The position numbers and the translations under genes are program-made. Positions 24,619 to 32,618 of a stretch of DNA of 64,000 nt are shown here, piece after piece. The DNA lies in assembly GCA_965267405.1 (NCBI GenBank), contig OZ253954.1, positions 806,001-870,000 on the forward strand, written 5' to 3'. The first letter of the stretch is position 1; every line of letters starts with the position of its first letter. Source of the stretch: JAPPOI01 sp028818055 (lineage in GTDB: Bacteria; Pseudomonadota; Alphaproteobacteria; Rhodobacterales; Rhodobacteraceae). Below the pieces are notes generated by a model. The model searched no databases, had not been told where the DNA came from, and saw nothing but the letters and a program-made list of their open reading frames with translations.

Positions 24619-25665
24619 ATGGATCGTCTTACCCTTGGCCGCACAGGCATTGAGGTTAGTGAATATTGCTTGGGAACAATGACTTACGGCACCCAAACGC
24701 CGGAAGACGACGCGCACGTTCAAATCAGTACGGCACTGGAAGCAGGCTTGGATTTTCTGGACACGGCTGAGATGTATCCGGTCAACCCGGTCCGCAAAGA
24801 GACGGTCGGATGTTCAGAAGAAATTATTGGCCGCTGGAATGCCAAAACTGGGCGGAGAAACGACATCGTAATCGCCACAAAACACAGCGGCAGTAACGGC
24901 GGTTTCGTGCGTGACGGGCGCGGCATTCATCCAGACACTGTCCGGGATGCCGTGAATAATTCACTGACACGGCTGCAGACCGATTACATCGATCTGTATC
25001 AATTTCACTGGCCCAATCGTGGGTCATATCACTTCCGCCAGAACTGGGATTTCGATCCGTCGCAACAACCACCGGCGGAAGAGATTTGGGACGAAATGCT
25101 TGGTGTGATGGAGGTCTTGAAGGCGCTCGTTGACGAAGGAAAAATCCGCTCCTTCGGTCTTTCGAACGACAGCACATGGGGCACAATGCGCTGGCTGGAT
25201 GCCGCAGAGAAAACAGGTGGGCCCCGGGTCGCGACAATGCAGAACGAGTATTCGCTTTTGTGCCGGATATACGACACTGACTTTGGTGAGCTCGCGTATC
25301 ACGAAGACATAACGCTCATCGCATTTTCGCCGTTGGCGACCGGTTACCTGACCGGCAAGTACCGCAATGGCGCGGTACCTGAAGGTTCACGCAAGACACT
25401 GCAACCCCAGATGGGTGGTCGGGCATCCGATCGCGTGGACGGTGCGGTCGACGACTATTTGGAAATTGCCTCGAAATACGGAATTGATCCGACGCATATG
25501 GCCCTTCAATGGACACGTACGCGTCCGTTCCAGACGATTCCAATTTTTGGTGCGACCACGCAGGACCAGCTGGAACATATCCTTAAGGCTCCAAGCATAG
25601 AACTGCCGGATGAACTTCTGGCTGAGGTATCGAAAGCACACCGCGCAGTTCCGATGCCCTACTAG
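24619..25665 (+). CDS. aldo/keto reductase, Tas-like
   Basis: 348 residues of the AKR TIM barrel. LGRTGIEVSEYCLGTMTYG is the usual N-terminus; the catalytic tetrad is visible as Asp in DFLDTAEMY, Tyr in the same motif, Lys in VIATKHSG and His in YQFHWPN. The insertion after the first catalytic region (MYPVNPVRKETVGCSEEIIGRW) resembles E. coli Tas, an NADPH-linked reductase. ATG 24619 has AAGGAG nine bases upstream. Confidence 0.92.
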   Translation: MDRLTLGRTGIEVSEYCLGTMTYGTQTPEDDAHVQISTALEAGLDFLDTAEMYPVNPVRKETVGCSEEIIGRWNAKTGRRNDIVIATKHSGSNGGFVRDGRGIHPDTVRDAVNNSLTRLQTDYIDLYQFHWPNRGSYHFRQNWDFDPSQQPPAEEIWDEMLGVMEVLKALVDEGKIRSFGLSNDSTWGTMRWLDAAEKTGGPRVATMQNEYSLLCRIYDTDFGELAYHEDITLIAFSPLATGYLTGKYRNGAVPEGSRKTLQPQMGGRASDRVDGAVDDYLEIASKYGIDPTHMALQWTRTRPFQTIPIFGATTQDQLEHILKAPSIELPDELLAEVSKAHRAVPMPY

Positions 25666-25731
25666 CGCCACGGCAGTTGAGTGGACGCATCGGGACGCCT
25701 AGGCTCCGACCAAACCTGGGGAGGTTACGGG

Positions 25732-26082
25732 ATGCTGGCGTTGTGCCGCCGCCTGCTTTTGATTGTTTTGCTTTTACCACTTGTCGCCTGTGAAGAGGAC
25801 GACGGATCCGTGCCCATGACCGAGGATGGTCGAGTGGATTTGTTGGTTGAGCAACGAGAAGCCTGCGAACGCCGGGGCGGCCGATGGGGGACGCGCTCGG
25901 ACGGCAGTGTATTCGCATGCTTTGAACCAACGCGCGACGCCAACCAACCGTGCGCCAAGGAAAGCGATTGCGATGGATTATGCCTTGCACGATCGCGCAC
26001 CTGTGCGCCAATCAAGCCGTTTCTGGGTTGTCACGAGGTCCTGACAACCGCCGGTCTTCCAGCAACAGTGTGCAGAGACTGA
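25732..26082 (+). CDS. cysteine-rich lipoprotein, unknown function
   Basis: 116 residues. The lipobox LVAC puts a lipidated Cys near residue 20. The mature part has eight more cysteines, in ACERRGG, FACFEP, PCAKESDCDGLCLARSRTCAP, GCHEV and TVCRD, a spacing like small disulfide-knotted modules. ATG 25732 follows GGGAGG. Its TGA overlaps the ATG of the lipocalin gene by one base, so the two are coupled and probably act together in the envelope. Confidence 0.75.
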   Translation: MLALCRRLLLIVLLLPLVACEEDDGSVPMTEDGRVDLLVEQREACERRGGRWGTRSDGSVFACFEPTRDANQPCAKESDCDGLCLARSRTCAPIKPFLGCHEVLTTAGLPATVCRD

Positions 26083-26603
26083 TGCGGGCCTTTCGCTTCA
26101 TAGCCGTTCTTGCGCTTTCCGCTTGCGCGCTTGCGCCAAGTTATCGCGATACAAGCGTACAGATATCGTCCATGGCTCTGTTTGATCCGGCACGCTATGC
26201 CGGGCTTTGGTACGAAGTCGCGAGTTTTCCCACTCCATTTCAGTCCGGGTGCTCGGACACCATTGCCGCCTATGAATTGCGGGATGATGCCAGTTTGGGT
26301 GTGCTCAACCGCTGCAATACTGCAAACGGCGTTCAATCGATTTCTGGCAGCGCAAATGTCGTTGGCCCCGGAAGACTTAAAGTTCGTCTGAATGGCGTTC
26401 CGGTCGCGGCGGATTATTGGGTGCTTTGGGTCGATGAAGGGTATCGGACCGCCGTTGTCGGTGTACCTTCCGGTCGTGCTGGATGGATCCTAAACCGAAC
26501 ACCTGACATACCGGCAGATCGGCTGCGCGCTGCGATAGACGTGTTAGACTTCAACGGCTACGACACCAGCAGGATCGTCCGAACACCGAGGAGCGGGCAA
26601 TGA
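26082..26603 (+). CDS. lipocalin-family lipoprotein (Blc-like)
   Basis: 173 residues. The lipobox LSAC marks an outer-membrane lipoprotein. FDPARYAGLWYEVASFPTPFQ is the lipocalin GxW motif, and DYWVLWVDEGYRTAVVGVPSGRAGWILNRTP is the second conserved region. Bacterial lipocalins bind lysophospholipids or other lipids and often serve envelope stress. It is the middle gene of an overlapping three-gene unit. Confidence 0.92.
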   Translation: MRAFRFIAVLALSACALAPSYRDTSVQISSMALFDPARYAGLWYEVASFPTPFQSGCSDTIAAYELRDDASLGVLNRCNTANGVQSISGSANVVGPGRLKVRLNGVPVAADYWVLWVDEGYRTAVVGVPSGRAGWILNRTPDIPADRLRAAIDVLDFNGYDTSRIVRTPRSGQ

Positions 26604-27109
26604 CGCGACGTGCCGCCATCCTTGGACTTGGAACCCGCGGTAGCGAATGGGCGAACGTTCTTCATTCTGCTGGCTGGACGCTGACTGGCTTCGACCCGGA
26701 CCCGGGTGTTCCCTCGCCAGAATTCGGCAACGACTTCAACCGGTGCCAGACCATTTCGGAAACTGTCGCACATGCGAGTTGGGTTGTTCTCTGTCTGCCG
26801 GACCGTCTCGAACTGATGCGAAAAGTTATGCAACGTGCACAATCGGAAGCCGTTGACGGGACAGTTTTTGCGGTGGCCAGCGTCGAGTTTGATATCGACG
26901 CGATCCAGACCTGCGCGCTTAAACCCGCCACCACCATTCGTGTCATCGACAATGGTGACGGTGGATATACCGTCGACCTGTCAAGTAAATGTGATGGCGT
27001 AACCCGTACCGAGGCCGTGTCGATTCTGACGGAACTGGCCGCAACTCGGAGCCAAGACTCAACCGACGTTGCTTGCAACTATCCCTTTGACGACGCCGAA
27101 AGCGCCTGA
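26600..27109 (+). CDS. stand-alone NAD-binding domain, truncated dehydrogenase-like
   Basis: 169 residues. The N-terminus AAILGLGTRGSEWANVLHSAGW is a Rossmann dinucleotide-binding motif of the 3-hydroxyacyl-CoA/6-phosphogluconate dehydrogenase type, followed by ASWVVLCLPDRLELM. The C-terminal helical catalytic domain of such enzymes (about 120 more residues) is missing and no remnant follows, since the next gene is convergent and overlaps by 31 nt. It may be an NAD(H) sensor or a decayed enzyme. The ATG overlaps the lipocalin stop (ATGA). Confidence 0.72.
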   Translation: MTRRAAILGLGTRGSEWANVLHSAGWTLTGFDPDPGVPSPEFGNDFNRCQTISETVAHASWVVLCLPDRLELMRKVMQRAQSEAVDGTVFAVASVEFDIDAIQTCALKPATTIRVIDNGDGGYTVDLSSKCDGVTRTEAVSILTELAATRSQDSTDVACNYPFDDAESA

Positions 27110-27930
27110 AGGTGATCCGGCCATTGCCGCGCGGAGATATGCGCTTCGCGGACCAATCCGTCGAATTGCCGCGTCAATAGCCTAACCCTCTCACGGTCAC
27201 GAAACGTCAAGTAATGCGAGCCGATGTATAGTGCGGCAACCAGCGGACCGAAAATCGTGAGTGGCGCCGACCAAAGCCTGTGCGCGTCGAACAAGAACAC
27301 CCGAAGCGACGGGTAAAGTCGGTCATGCAGATCAAGGATATGGGCGATTTGGCCATTTCGAATGTCGCTTGGAAGACCGCGATAATAACCGGTCGAACTT
27401 GCAAATGTTTCGACCTCGTACAGCGGCAAGGCGATTTCGAAGTCGGATTGGTTATCGTTGATCAAATTCAAACGTTCTTCGCTGGCATTGATGGCTTGTT
27501 TTACAGAACGACCCAAATGCTCTTCGTATTCCCAGCGCAACATGTCCGGCGTCTTTAGAAGATCAGGCAATGCAGCGGGTACATGCCGAATTTTGTAGCC
27601 CTGTGCCTCGGCGTGCCACCCATTGATTTGGTCGTCGACGAGCGCCCGCGGCGCGTCTGACACTTGCAAAGACGTGGCCAATATCTGGTCGGCATGTTCT
27701 GGGTGATCGGACAGTCCAAGCAACCAGTCGCCGGAAACGCCCAGCGCCACGGCACATTCGGCAACGACATGCGCGTTGGGGAGCCTTGCGGTTTCAGAGT
27801 TCAAGAGTTGTGAGATTGTCGACCGATCGACCTGAATCTCGCGCGCTAATGCGCTTTGGTTCAAGCCAACCTCGCGCATCGCGTTTTCCAATCTGGATTG
27901 GAACAACTTGGAACGGTTGCGTTTGTCCAT
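27079..27930 (-). CDS. XRE-family regulator with large C-terminal domain
   Basis: 283 residues. Residues about 10-75 form a Cro/C1 helix-turn-helix (LNQSALAREIQVDRSTISQLLN). The C-terminal 170 residues begin KIRHVPAALPDLLKTPDML and contain an EVETFASSTGYYRGLPSDI stretch; the order of features recalls the DUF5753 effector domain of actinobacterial XRE regulators, but this is only a pattern impression. It is divergent from the fatty acid desaturase gene at 110 bp, so that gene is the likely target. The 3' end overlaps the convergent NAD-binding gene. Confidence 0.78.
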   Translation of the reverse strand: MDKRNRSKLFQSRLENAMREVGLNQSALAREIQVDRSTISQLLNSETARLPNAHVVAECAVALGVSGDWLLGLSDHPEHADQILATSLQVSDAPRALVDDQINGWHAEAQGYKIRHVPAALPDLLKTPDMLRWEYEEHLGRSVKQAINASEERLNLINDNQSDFEIALPLYEVETFASSTGYYRGLPSDIRNGQIAHILDLHDRLYPSLRVFLFDAHRLWSAPLTIFGPLVAALYIGSHYLTFRDRERVRLLTRQFDGLVREAHISARQWPDHLQALSASSKG

Positions 27931-28040
27931 TTTATTTACATACCGTGATTTTTTTCACATTTGTTGATTTTATGTTCACCATTTACCGAATTCTCTGACC
28001 CCCCTTCAAGTGGCATTCTTGCCGCGCTGAAGGGACAAAA

Positions 28041-28937
28041 ATGCAAAACAATCAAAGACCCACAATCGAGTGGCCAACGGTATTTGTGACATTTGCCATG
28101 TACGCCGCATGGATGCTGGCTGTATTTTGGGTTGCCGGTTTCAGTACCGTCGCGGCCATTGCGCTTGTCAGCTTGACCGTCGCGTTGCACGCATCACTTA
28201 CACACGAGACAATCCACGGGCACCCGTTCAAGAACCCCGCGTTGAATGCTGCAACCGTGTACCCGGCTTTGGGCATCATGTTCCCGTATGGGCGGTTCAG
28301 AGACACGCATTTGGCCCACCATCTGGAAGAGGAACTGACTGACCCTTACGACGATCCAGAATCGAATTATTTGGCATCGGGCGACTGGTCGCGGATCCCC
28401 GCGCCGCTTAAGGCTTTGCTCAGATTCAACAACACATTGCTTGGTCGACTGACCGTCGGGCCGGCAATCGGAGTTGTATTTTTCGTGGCCTACGACGCGA
28501 GGCGCTTCCGGTCCGAGCCGAAGATCCTGATGGATTGGGTGCGTCACATCCCGGCAGCTGGTGTCGTCTTGGCCCTTGTCTGGCTGTCACCCATGCCAAT
28601 TTGGGCATACCTTGTTGCAGCCTATATCGGACATTCGATCATTCGCATCCGGACGTATCTTGAACACCAGGCTCACGAGAACCGAAGAGGTCGCACAGCC
28701 ATTGTTGAGGGCGGTGGATTGCTCAGTTTTTTGTTCTTGAACAATAACTTGCATGTTGTTCACCATGCCCATCCTCAGATCGCATGGTACGATCTTCCGA
28801 AGGCTTTTGAACAGAAACGGGACCATTTTCTCAAGCAGAACGAGGGCTACCACTTTGGATCGTATGGTCAGATCTTCCGCCGGTTCCTAATTCACGCCAA
28901 AGATCCGGTCCCGCATCCTCATCGCAGATTGAAATAG
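28041..28937 (+). CDS. membrane fatty acid desaturase
   Basis: 298 residues with hydrophobic helices near 15-55 and 165-215. The three histidine boxes of the di-iron desaturase/hydroxylase family are present: HETIHGH (about residue 54), HLAHHLEEE (about 91) and HVVHHAHP (about 239). Substrate (acyl chain or carotenoid) cannot be fixed. Control by the divergent XRE regulator, for instance in response to membrane state, is inference from position. Confidence 0.9.
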   Translation: MQNNQRPTIEWPTVFVTFAMYAAWMLAVFWVAGFSTVAAIALVSLTVALHASLTHETIHGHPFKNPALNAATVYPALGIMFPYGRFRDTHLAHHLEEELTDPYDDPESNYLASGDWSRIPAPLKALLRFNNTLLGRLTVGPAIGVVFFVAYDARRFRSEPKILMDWVRHIPAAGVVLALVWLSPMPIWAYLVAAYIGHSIIRIRTYLEHQAHENRRGRTAIVEGGGLLSFLFLNNNLHVVHHAHPQIAWYDLPKAFEQKRDHFLKQNEGYHFGSYGQIFRRFLIHAKDPVPHPHRRLK

Positions 28938-28976
28938 CGCTTTCCCTAGGGCCTGAACCCAGCCAAACATGCATTC

Positions 28977-29870
28977 ATGGAGCTTTGGATTTGGCTGTCA
29001 GTTGCGGCTGCCGCAGCGCAAACGATGCGTTTTGCACTTCAAAAGGTGCTGGCATCGACGACGCTGAGTCCAGCAGCAGCAACTTGGGCGCGTTTCCTGT
29101 ATTCTGCCCCCATCATCACGTTTGCGGTTCTGGTTTATTCGGCGGCGTCAGGCGCAGCACCGCCCACATTCGCCCCAACATTCTGGTGGTTCGCAGCGAT
29201 CGGCGGCATCACCCAGATACTGGCCACGGTTTGTACGATTGCGCTTTTCAAATCACGCGCGTTTGCCGTCGGAATCACGTTCAAAAAGACAGAAGTGATG
29301 ATGACCGCGCTTGTTGGGTGGTTGGTGCTTGGTGACCAGATCAGTTCACTTGGGGCGCTCTTTATTGCGGTAGGATTTGTGGGCGTACTATTGCTATCCG
29401 ATCCTCCTGAAGGCGGTGGCTTCTTCAACAAGAGTGTCGGTCTTGGATTGTTGTCGGGAGTGTTCTTCGCTGTGTCCGCCGTCGGGTATCGCGGAGCAAC
29501 TCTTGCCGTATCAACCGACGACCTGTTTCTAGTAGCGGGCGGCACCCTTGCCTGCGTGACTGTTTTTCAGACGCTCATTCTGGGTGTTTGGCTTTGGCTT
29601 CGGGAGCCGGGACAAATCATGGCAACACTGACAGCATGGAAGACGTCGGCCGCGGTTGGCGTGTTTTCATTGATCGGGAGTTGGTGTTGGTTTGCGGCGT
29701 TCAGCCTTCAAAACGCAGCGTATGTTTTCGCCGTTGGGCAGGTCGAATTGATCTTTTCGATTTTGGTTGGGCTGTTCTTTTTTAAAGAGAGACTCAGCTG
29801 GCGGGAGCTTCTGGGGATTGGTGTTCTGACTGCATCAATTCTCGCGATTGCGATGATTGGTTCGCTATAG
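28977..29870 (+). CDS. EamA/DMT-family transporter
   Basis: 297 residues with ten hydrophobic segments in two five-helix repeats, each ending in the EamA pattern (for example LGDQISSLGALFIAVGFVGVLLL in the first half, FFFKERLSWRELLGIGVLTASILAI in the second). Likely exports a metabolite; substrate unknown. It starts 39 nt after the desaturase, so may be co-transcribed, and its 3' end overlaps the convergent NUDIX gene by 6 nt. Confidence 0.9.
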   Translation: MELWIWLSVAAAAAQTMRFALQKVLASTTLSPAAATWARFLYSAPIITFAVLVYSAASGAAPPTFAPTFWWFAAIGGITQILATVCTIALFKSRAFAVGITFKKTEVMMTALVGWLVLGDQISSLGALFIAVGFVGVLLLSDPPEGGGFFNKSVGLGLLSGVFFAVSAVGYRGATLAVSTDDLFLVAGGTLACVTVFQTLILGVWLWLREPGQIMATLTAWKTSAAVGVFSLIGSWCWFAAFSLQNAAYVFAVGQVELIFSILVGLFFFKERLSWRELLGIGVLTASILAIAMIGSL

Positions 29871-30566
29871 CCAAAAGACTTGGCTTTCCATGCTGTCGTT
29901 GTGAACAAAGGGCACCGCTGAAGGCGCCTCGGTTGACGGCAGGTGCCGTGCCAGTTCGGCAAGCACAAGTTCCGTTATGAACGCAAGATTTAGCTTTCTG
30001 ACGTCGTCCAGCGGAACCCAACTTAAATGCGACAGCTCGTCGGTTGCCGAAGGCATTGCTTCGATGTCGTTCGCAACGCTCGTGGCGTCGGCGACGAAGA
30101 ACCGTGCATCAAATCGACGTGGGCGCCCGGGCGGAGTGACCGCACGAAAGAAAAACGACAAGGCAGATGCATCAGGCAGATACCCCGCCTGCGCGAATTC
30201 TTTCCAATCTAAAGGCGGATTGTCCCATTGCCCGGATTGGCCAAGCACAAGACCGGTTTCTTCAAAAAGCTCCCGAATTGCGGTCACCGCCAGTGTAGCT
30301 GGCGAAACCGTATCGTTCCGTTTCTCAAGACGCGTGAGACATCCATCAGCCATCGAACTCGACAGACTGATTTGCTGATCATCGTCATCAACGCGGCCGC
30401 CGGGAAAGACGAACTTCTCGGGCATGAAGACTGCTTTGCGTCCTCGTTGTCCCATCAAGATCGACGGATTGCTTGCAGCATCCTTAACAAGAATAACCGT
30501 TGAAGCGTCACGAACAGGAACGTCAGAATTGTCAAAGTCAGGCAGGGTCAGGTGCTCCAAATCCAT
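29865..30566 (-). CDS. NUDIX hydrolase
   Basis: 233 residues. The Nudix box is present in a long form: GGRVDDDD..., an insertion, then AVTAIRELFEETGLVLG (REFEETGL-like REL FEETGL with the metal-binding glutamates). The N-terminal VPVRDASTVILVKD and the C-terminal helical part resemble the group that includes CoA/acyl-CoA pyrophosphatase-like and human NUDT19-like proteins. The ATG at 30566 lies inside the end of the DUF983 gene (29-nt overlap); a longer frame to 30647 would overlap it further. Confidence 0.88.
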   Translation of the reverse strand: MDLEHLTLPDFDNSDVPVRDASTVILVKDAASNPSILMGQRGRKAVFMPEKFVFPGGRVDDDDQQISLSSSMADGCLTRLEKRNDTVSPATLAVTAIRELFEETGLVLGQSGQWDNPPLDWKEFAQAGYLPDASALSFFFRAVTPPGRPRRFDARFFVADATSVANDIEAMPSATDELSHLSWVPLDDVRKLNLAFITELVLAELARHLPSTEAPSAVPFVHNDSMESQVFWL

Positions 30567-30924
30567 AGAGCCTCTTGGCCCATTGAAGTCCCACAATAGC
30601 ACCTTTGAGCCGAGGGAGAAGATACAGACCGACTGCAATGCACCCAACCGAGAACGTCGAAGCCAGCACCATGGGTTCTGGCTGGTACGCGGTGAAAACC
30701 CAGATCATCAAGGGTGCCATGAGTTTGCCGACGATCAAGATCGTCAGGTATGCGGGCCCGTCGTCGGCCCGATGGTGATCCAGTTGCTGATCGCACACAG
30801 GGCAACTTGATCGCACCGTCAGGTAGGATTGCATCAAAGGCCCCTGGCCACACCGCGGACAGCGGCGTTTCCAGCCACGCATCATGGCTTGTTTTGAGTC
30901 GCGATCATTCAATTCATCAGTCAT
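30538..30924 (-). CDS. DUF983-family membrane protein
   Basis: 128 residues. An N-terminal zinc ribbon (RRCPRCGQG ... SSCPVCDQQ) precedes two membrane helices (about 57-78 and 84-105), the standard DUF983 layout. In Rhodobacterales such genes often sit near cytochrome oxidase or NUDIX genes; here the NUDIX gene overlaps its 3' end. Function unknown. Confidence 0.9.
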   Translation of the reverse strand: MTDELNDRDSKQAMMRGWKRRCPRCGQGPLMQSYLTVRSSCPVCDQQLDHHRADDGPAYLTILIVGKLMAPLMIWVFTAYQPEPMVLASTFSVGCIAVGLYLLPRLKGAIVGLQWAKRLYGFGAPDPA

Positions 30925-31107
30925 CAGAAATGCACCTTCACGTGTCTTGAGTGCCTGAATACCGTCGATTTAAGCGCTGGCCGATAGCGCTAAATGACCT
31001 TGCGTCGCGATGTCGCGCCAAATCCCTGAAAATTTTTTTCGACGGAAAGCCGGAGGGCGTCCGTTGAAAGGTCATACGAAACGATATTGAGGCAAGGAGA
31101 AACTGCC

Positions 31108-31590
31108 ATGACTACATCACTGCTGAAAGTTACGGGCGCCGTATTGGCTATTGCCGCCGGAGCAACCGCAGCATTTGCAGCGGGCGGAGACCGCGGAATG
31201 CGCGGACCGGTCGAATTCAGCACTCTCGACGTGGATGGAAGCGGCGAGATCGAAGCAAGCGATCTGCTGGCCCTGCGGACGCAGCGCATTACTGACATGG
31301 ATACTGACGGAAGCGGTACAATCAGCGAAGCGGAATTTATGGCTTCCATCGGCGAACGCGCTGGTGAGCGCGCCGGCAAGATGTTCGAACGACTGGACGA
31401 AGATGGCGACGGAGAAGTTGCAATCGAAGACCTGACCAACCGCGACGGTCGTCGTGGTGGCGGTAGCAAGATGATCGAGCGGGCCGATGCAGACGGTTCC
31501 GGAGGCGTCAGTGAAGCCGAATTTGAAGCGTTCAAAGAAAAAATGGCTGAGCGCAGAGATGGCAAACGTGGTGGTAAGAACAAGAACTAA
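31108..31590 (+). CDS. exported calcium-binding EF-hand protein
   Basis: 160 residues. A signal peptide (about 1-25, ending AAFAAGG) and four EF-hand loops: DVDGSGEIEASD, DTDGSGTISEAE, DEDGDGEVAIED and DADGSGGVSEAE, all with the Dx[DN]xDG acidic spacing needed for calcium. The C-terminus is strongly basic (RRDGKRGGKNKN). It should be periplasmic. AAGGAG precedes ATG 31108. It lies 81 bp upstream of an ECF sigma factor operon on the same strand, separated by a strong stem-loop. Confidence 0.92.
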   Translation: MTTSLLKVTGAVLAIAAGATAAFAAGGDRGMRGPVEFSTLDVDGSGEIEASDLLALRTQRITDMDTDGSGTISEAEFMASIGERAGERAGKMFERLDEDGDGEVAIEDLTNRDGRRGGGSKMIERADADGSGGVSEAEFEAFKEKMAERRDGKRGGKNKN

Positions 31591-31605
31591 TACCACGGAC
31601 ATATT

Positions 31606-31634
31606 CGCCGGATTGCTCCTGCAGCGATCCGGCG
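31606..31634. other. 12-bp intercistronic stem-loop
   Basis: CGCCGGATTGCT and AGCGATCCGGCG pair over 12 bp (one G-U) around a 5-nt loop. It begins 15 nt after the EF-hand stop and ends 37 nt before the sigma factor start. There is no T-run, so it may protect the upstream mRNA end or reduce read-through rather than fully terminate. Confidence 0.75.
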
Positions 31635-31671
31635 GTAGGTCAGAAGTGCCCGAAGACAGGAACAGCTTATT

Positions 31672-32244
31672 TTGGACGGCCTCACAGAAGCCCCCGATTC
31701 CGCGCTCCTTGTTGCCGTCGGAAACGGCGACGGAAGAGCGGCGCAAGCGCTGGTTGGGCGCCTTGCACCAAAGCTTTTGTCTCACGCCACGCGGGTTCTT
31801 GGCGACAAGGACGAAGCGCAGGACGCTGTTCAAGAAACTCTGGTCAAGCTTTGGAAAATCGCGCCCGAATGGCGCCAAGGCGAAGCCAAAGTATCCACCT
31901 GGTGCTATCGGGTATTGGTTAACCACTGCACCGATCGTTTGCGCGCCCGAAAGCCATCGGTGGCATTGGATGCAATTGCCGAACCCGTGTCAGATATCAA
32001 ATCTGCGGTTGAAGGCATGACTGAGACTGCTCGAAACGATGCCCTACAACATGCTTTGGGCACATTGCCCGACAGGCAGCGTCAGGCAGTTGTGCTGCGG
32101 CACATCGAAGAACTGGCCAATCCAGAGATCGCACAGATCATGGGATTGAGTGTTGAGGCCGTGGAAAGCCTGACCGCGCGAGGAAAACGAGCGTTGAAAC
32201 AAGCCCTGGAAGGGCGCAAAGATGAACTTGGGTACGCAGAATGA
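31672..32244 (+). CDS. ECF-type RNA polymerase sigma factor
   Basis: 190 residues. Region 2 is seen in ATRVLGDKDEAQDAVQETLVKLWKIAPEW and VSTWCYRVLVNHCTDRLR; region 4 in LPDRQRQAVVLRHIEELANPEIAQIMGLSVEAVESLTARGKRAL. No region 3, as expected for group IV sigma factors. The likely start is TTG 31672 with AGGAA 11 nt upstream; there is no suitable ATG. The stop overlaps the next gene by 4 nt (ATGA), typical of a sigma/anti-sigma pair. Confidence 0.9.
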   Translation: MDGLTEAPDSALLVAVGNGDGRAAQALVGRLAPKLLSHATRVLGDKDEAQDAVQETLVKLWKIAPEWRQGEAKVSTWCYRVLVNHCTDRLRARKPSVALDAIAEPVSDIKSAVEGMTETARNDALQHALGTLPDRQRQAVVLRHIEELANPEIAQIMGLSVEAVESLTARGKRALKQALEGRKDELGYAE

Positions 32245-32618
32245 GCGACACAGACAAAGACGATATCGCACTTGAACAGTTGTTCAGCGCCGCGCGTTCA
32301 CAATCGCCTGCGGCGGATGATGACTTCATGGCACGCCTGATGGCAGACGCCGAAACCGGTGCTGCTGCGGCTGTCACGACGCTTGCTTCTCAGGAAGCCA
32401 AGCCAAGTCGAAGTGGTTGGTTAAGCAAACTGACGACCGCGTGGCTGCCGGCTTCGGGACTTACTGCCGCTATGGCCATCGGCATTTTCGTCGGAGCGTC
32501 TGACACCGACTTGGGCGTTTCAAGCGACTTTCTTCTGTCCGACACAGACTATCTGATCGAGGACTTCTTGCCAGGTTCCGGCTTTGGCGAATTTGACGAT
32601 ACGGAGATCAGCGGATGA
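32241..32618 (+). CDS. putative anti-sigma factor, single membrane helix
   Basis: 125 residues. A cytoplasmic-type N-terminal part (about 1-62: LEQLFSAARSQSPAADDDFMARLMADAE) is followed by one hydrophobic segment (about 70-90) and a short acidic tail. No zinc-binding HxxxCxxC motif is present. Position directly after the sigma gene, with overlap, is the main argument for an anti-sigma role. It overlaps the next gene by 4 nt as well. Confidence 0.72.
   Translation: MSDTDKDDIALEQLFSAARSQSPAADDDFMARLMADAETGAAAAVTTLASQEAKPSRSGWLSKLTTAWLPASGLTAAMAIGIFVGASDTDLGVSSDFLLSDTDYLIEDFLPGSGFGEFDDTEISG

Noticed and set aside
31117..31926. 269-codon open frame on the minus strand
   Set aside because: Runs opposite to the EF-hand and sigma factor genes, both well supported.
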